DNA from: Streptomyces fulvorobeus
Lineage (GTDB): Bacteria; Actinomycetota; Actinomycetes; Streptomycetales; Streptomycetaceae
NCBI RefSeq assembly: GCF_013167895.1
Contig: NZ_BLWC01000001.1
Span: forward strand, 6,386,001 to 6,450,000
DNA: 64,000 bases
Reading direction: 5' to 3'
Below are positions 62,201 through 64,000 of this stretch, piece by piece (positions within the stretch are counted from its first letter, which is position 1; the number at the start of each line of letters is the position of its first letter). The translations under genes were made by a program, and so were the position numbers. The notes beneath the pieces were generated by a model, which worked only from the letters and a program-made list of their open reading frames with translations, made no database searches and was not told the DNA's origin.

Positions 62201-64000
62201 GAACCGACTCCTGGCGCTACCGGGTGACCTGGTCGCCGCTGGCCAAGGTCCCCCGGCGGACCCTGACGGGTACCTGGCTCGTCGTGTCCGCCGAGGGCAC
62301 CGACGACAGCGAGACCACCGGCCTGCTGGCCGAAGCGGGCGCCGAGGTGACCCGCCTGGTCCTGGACGACACGCACACGGACCGCGCCACCCTCGCCGAA
62401 CTGCTGGCCACCACCGGCGAACTCACCGGGATCGTCTCCACCCTCGCCGCGGCCGAGGAGCGCAGCGGGCGCCACCCGGGCCTCACCCTCGGCCTCGCCC
62501 TGACCGTCCCGCTCGTCCAGGCACTGGGCGACGCCGGCGTGAGTGCGCCGCTGTGGTTCCTCACCCGCGGCGCGGTCTCCACCGGCCGGTCGGACGCGCT
62601 GACCCACCCGATGCAGGCCCAGATCGTCGGCGTGGGCTGGACCACGGCCCTGGAACACCCGCACCGCTGGGGCGGCGTCATCGACCTGCCGCCGACGCTG
62701 GACCGGCGGGCGGCCGGACGCGTGGTCTCCGCCCTCGCGGGCGCGCTCGGCGACGAGGACCAGCTCGCCGTCCGCCCCTCCGGGGTCTTCACCCGGCGCA
62801 TCGTGCGCGCCAAGTCCGGCGGACGGGGCCCCTCCCGTACGTGGACCCCGCGCGGTACGACCCTGGTCACCGGCGGCTCCGGCACCCTGGCACCCGACCT
62901 CGCCCGCTGGCTCGCCGGCCGGGGCGCCGGCCATGTGGTGCTCGCCAGCCGCCGGGGCGCCGACGCCCCCGGCGCGGCCGAACTGATCGCGGAACTGGCC
63001 GCGTCGGGCACCGAGGCCGCGGCCGTCGCCTGCGACGTGACCGACCGCGACTCCGTCGCCGCGCTCCTGGCGGCCCTCAAGGCCGACGGCCGTACCGTAC
63101 GCACGGTCATCCACACCGCGGCCGTCATCGAGCTCCACACCCTCGCCGAGACCACGATGGAGTCCTTCTCCGACGTCGTGCACGCCAAGGTCACCGGCGC
63201 CCAGCACCTCGACGAACTCCTCGACCACGACGAGCTCGACGACTTCGTTCTGTACTCCTCCACCGCCGGCATGTGGGGCAGCGGCCACCACGCCGCCTAT
63301 GTCGCGGGCAACGCCTACCTCTCGGCGCTCGCGGTCGACCGCCGCGCCCGCGGTCTGCGCACCACCTCGGTGCACTGGGGCAAGTGGCCCGACGACATCG
63401 AACGCGAGCTGGCCGACCCGCACCACATCCGCCGCAGCGGCCTGGCCTACCTGGACCCGCAGCAGGCGCTGAGCGCCCTGGGCAGGGCCCTGGACGACGA
63501 CGAGACCGTCATCGGGCTCACCGACATCGACTGGGACACCTACTACCCCGTCTTCACCACCGGCCGCCCCACACGCCTTTTCGACGAGGTGCCCGAGGTC
63601 GCCCGTCAGCTCGCCCCCGCCCCGCGGCAGGCCGCCGGTCTGCCCGCGGTGAGCGACCTCGCGGCGCGGCTGCACGCCCTGACGGACGCCGAACAGGAAC
63701 GCCTCCTGCTCACCCTCGTCCGCACCGAGGCGGCCGCCGTCCTGGGCCACGCCTCCGCGGAGTCCTTCCCCGAGCGGCGGGCCTTCCGCGACATCGGCTT
63801 CGACTCGGTCACCGCCGTCGACCTGCGCAACCGCATCGTCGCGGCCACCGGCCTGACCCTGCCGTCGACCCTCGTCTTCGACTTCCCCAACCCGGTCGCA
63901 CTCGCCGGTTTCCTCAAGGGCGCCGCCCTGGGCGAGGGACGCGAGGAAGCCGTCGCGGCGCGCGCCACGCCCGCGGGGGCGGCGGCCGACGACGACCCGA
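59290..64000 (+). CDS. nysB: Modular type I polyketide synthase, NysB-like, open at right edge (module 1 and start of module 2)
   Basis: Start GTG 59290 has GAGG at 59278-59281 (8-nt spacing) and opens a docking coiled coil (PEDQQDKVVDYLRRV) that should pair with the tail of the loading protein 43 bp upstream. The frame is open to the window edge. Module 1 by residue: KS (Cys 203), AT with GHSQGE (Ser 654) and YASHS (755-759), so methylmalonyl; KR from 1190 with GGSGTLA, GMWGSG and Tyr 1337, A-type; ACP Ser 1506. The last codons (ADDDP) begin the KS of module 2. No frameshift is seen. A methylmalonyl, KR-only first module gives the C35-OH and C36-methyl region expected for nystatin or amphotericin. 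The AT-KR block is very similar to module 11, down to a 65-bp exact match around GQGSQWVGMG. Confidence 0.93.
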   Translation, partial: MPEDQQDKVVDYLRRVTSDLRRARQRIGELELKDNEPIAIVGMSCRLPGGVRSPEALWELVASGGDAISGFPSDRGWDIDRLTGSGEGNSATHEGGFLYEAPEFDAGFFGISPREALAMDPQQRLLLEVTWEALERAGIAPTALRGSRAGVFVGAYHWGAPSAAAAGELQGHALTGTAASVLSGRIAYTLGLEGPALTVDTACSSSLVALHVAAQSLRNGESSLAVIGGVTVLSEPSVFVEFSKQGGLAADGRCKAFSEDADGTGWGEGVGVLVAERLSDARRNGHRVLAVLRGSAVNQDGASNGLTAPNGPSQERVVHQALATAGLTGADIDAVEAHGTGTRLGDPIEAQALLATYGQGRDPERPLWLGSLKSNIGHTQAAAGVAGVIKMVMALRNGVLPATLHAQTPSSHVDWSSGAVRLLTDSVTWPVTGRPRRCAVSSFGISGTNAHALLEEAPGPAGTDEPAAAPFTAAALPWILSGRGEPAVRDQAAALVAHLESAPPARPADVGHTLVASRALLENRAVVVGADHEELLAGTTALGTGQSWRDLVQGTADVEGRTVFVFPGQGSQWVGMGARLLEESPVFAERIAECATALGAFVDWSLEDVLRGADGAPSLERVDVVQPASFAVMVSLAALWRAHGVEPDAVVGHSQGEIAAAVVSGALCLEDGARVVALRSRAIGRTLAGHGGMMSIPLPVDEVEGRLTDWQGRVSVAAVNGPRSVIVSGEPGALDELWALLTAEDIRVRRVAVDYASHSAQVENLRDELLDVLAPVAPRTSDVPFFSTVTGDWLDTKTMDAAYWYTNLRRTVRFAEAVGDLLADGHRAFIEVSSHPVLTMSVQDMTEAYGEPAVATGTLRRGRDGLARFLLSAAEVHVRGIDVDWAGLFTGTDARRIDLPTYAFQHERFWNTPAADDRDATADPQDARFWAAVEGEDLSALASTLRTDEDAVAAVLPALSSWRKSRNEATRTDSWRYRVTWSPLAKVPRRTLTGTWLVVSAEGTDDSETTGLLAEAGAEVTRLVLDDTHTDRATLAELLATTGELTGIVSTLAAAEERSGRHPGLTLGLALTVPLVQALGDAGVSAPLWFLTRGAVSTGRSDALTHPMQAQIVGVGWTTALEHPHRWGGVIDLPPTLDRRAAGRVVSALAGALGDEDQLAVRPSGVFTRRIVRAKSGGRGPSRTWTPRGTTLVTGGSGTLAPDLARWLAGRGAGHVVLASRRGADAPGAAELIAELAASGTEAAAVACDVTDRDSVAALLAALKADGRTVRTVIHTAAVIELHTLAETTMESFSDVVHAKVTGAQHLDELLDHDELDDFVLYSSTAGMWGSGHHAAYVAGNAYLSALAVDRRARGLRTTSVHWGKWPDDIERELADPHHIRRSGLAYLDPQQALSALGRALDDDETVIGLTDIDWDTYYPVFTTGRPTRLFDEVPEVARQLAPAPRQAAGLPAVSDLAARLHALTDAEQERLLLTLVRTEAAAVLGHASAESFPERRAFRDIGFDSVTAVDLRNRIVAATGLTLPSTLVFDFPNPVALAGFLKGAALGEGREEAVAARATPAGAAADDDP
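60955..61019 (+). repeat. 65-bp exact repeat in methylmalonyl AT1 (partner 10173-10237 in AT11)
   Basis: Exact DNA identity around the GQGSQWVGMG motif of the two methylmalonyl ATs, inside a longer stretch of high similarity covering AT, linker and KR. Confidence 0.88.

Overview
The window is about 64 kb of very GC-rich, actinomycete-type DNA, most likely from Streptomyces or a close relative. It holds the central part of a modular type I polyketide synthase (PKS) cluster for a mycosamine-bearing polyene macrolide. Gene order, orientation, protein sizes and domain content match the nystatin/amphotericin family layout I-J-K-L | M-N-DII-DI | A-B. The reductive domains point to the nystatin pattern rather than amphotericin. 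No mobile element, RNA gene or CRISPR array was seen. The genus and exact product cannot be fixed because the C-type gene (polyene modules 3-8), regulators and transporters lie outside the window.

Left region (1-49645, + strand). A NysI-like gene is open at the left edge and carries modules 9 (from the KS-AT linker on) to 14. A NysJ-like gene carries modules 15-17, and a NysK-like gene carries module 18 plus a thioesterase. Read in order they predict: C20=C21 alkene (module 9 DH-KR), C19-OH, C16-methyl and C17-OH (module 11, methylmalonyl AT), C15-OH, C13 ketone (module 13 KR has lost its catalytic residues), C11-OH, a fully reduced C9 (module 15 DH-ER-KR), and C7-, C5- and C3-OH. This is the polyol half of nystatin.

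Middle region (49747-54912). A NysL-like P450 (+) converges on a minus-strand group: NysM-like [3Fe-4S] ferredoxin, NysN-like CYP105-type P450, NysDII-like aminotransferase and NysDI-like glycosyltransferase. By family knowledge these add the C10 hydroxyl, oxidise the C16 methyl to carboxyl, and make and attach mycosamine at C19.

Right region (54913-64000). A 245-bp divergent control region has sequences resembling the operator of PAS-LuxR polyene activators (PimM type). It is followed by the NysA-like loading protein (KS with Cys replaced by Ser, then AT-DH-ACP) and the NysB-like gene, open at the right edge (module 1: KS, methylmalonyl AT, KR, ACP).

Two PKS genes are broken by frameshifts: one in the I-like gene (about 14637) and three in the A-like gene (about 55232, 56449, 56478). 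Each is repaired by adding one C to a C-run of 4-5, which suggests base-calling undercounts rather than real pseudogenes. Other notable points are near-identical AT segments between modules (14/15, 16/17, 1/11), a sharply bounded 1-kb tract of atypical codon style across the ER/KR of module 15, an apparently intact DH in module 18, and strong hairpins between several genes.
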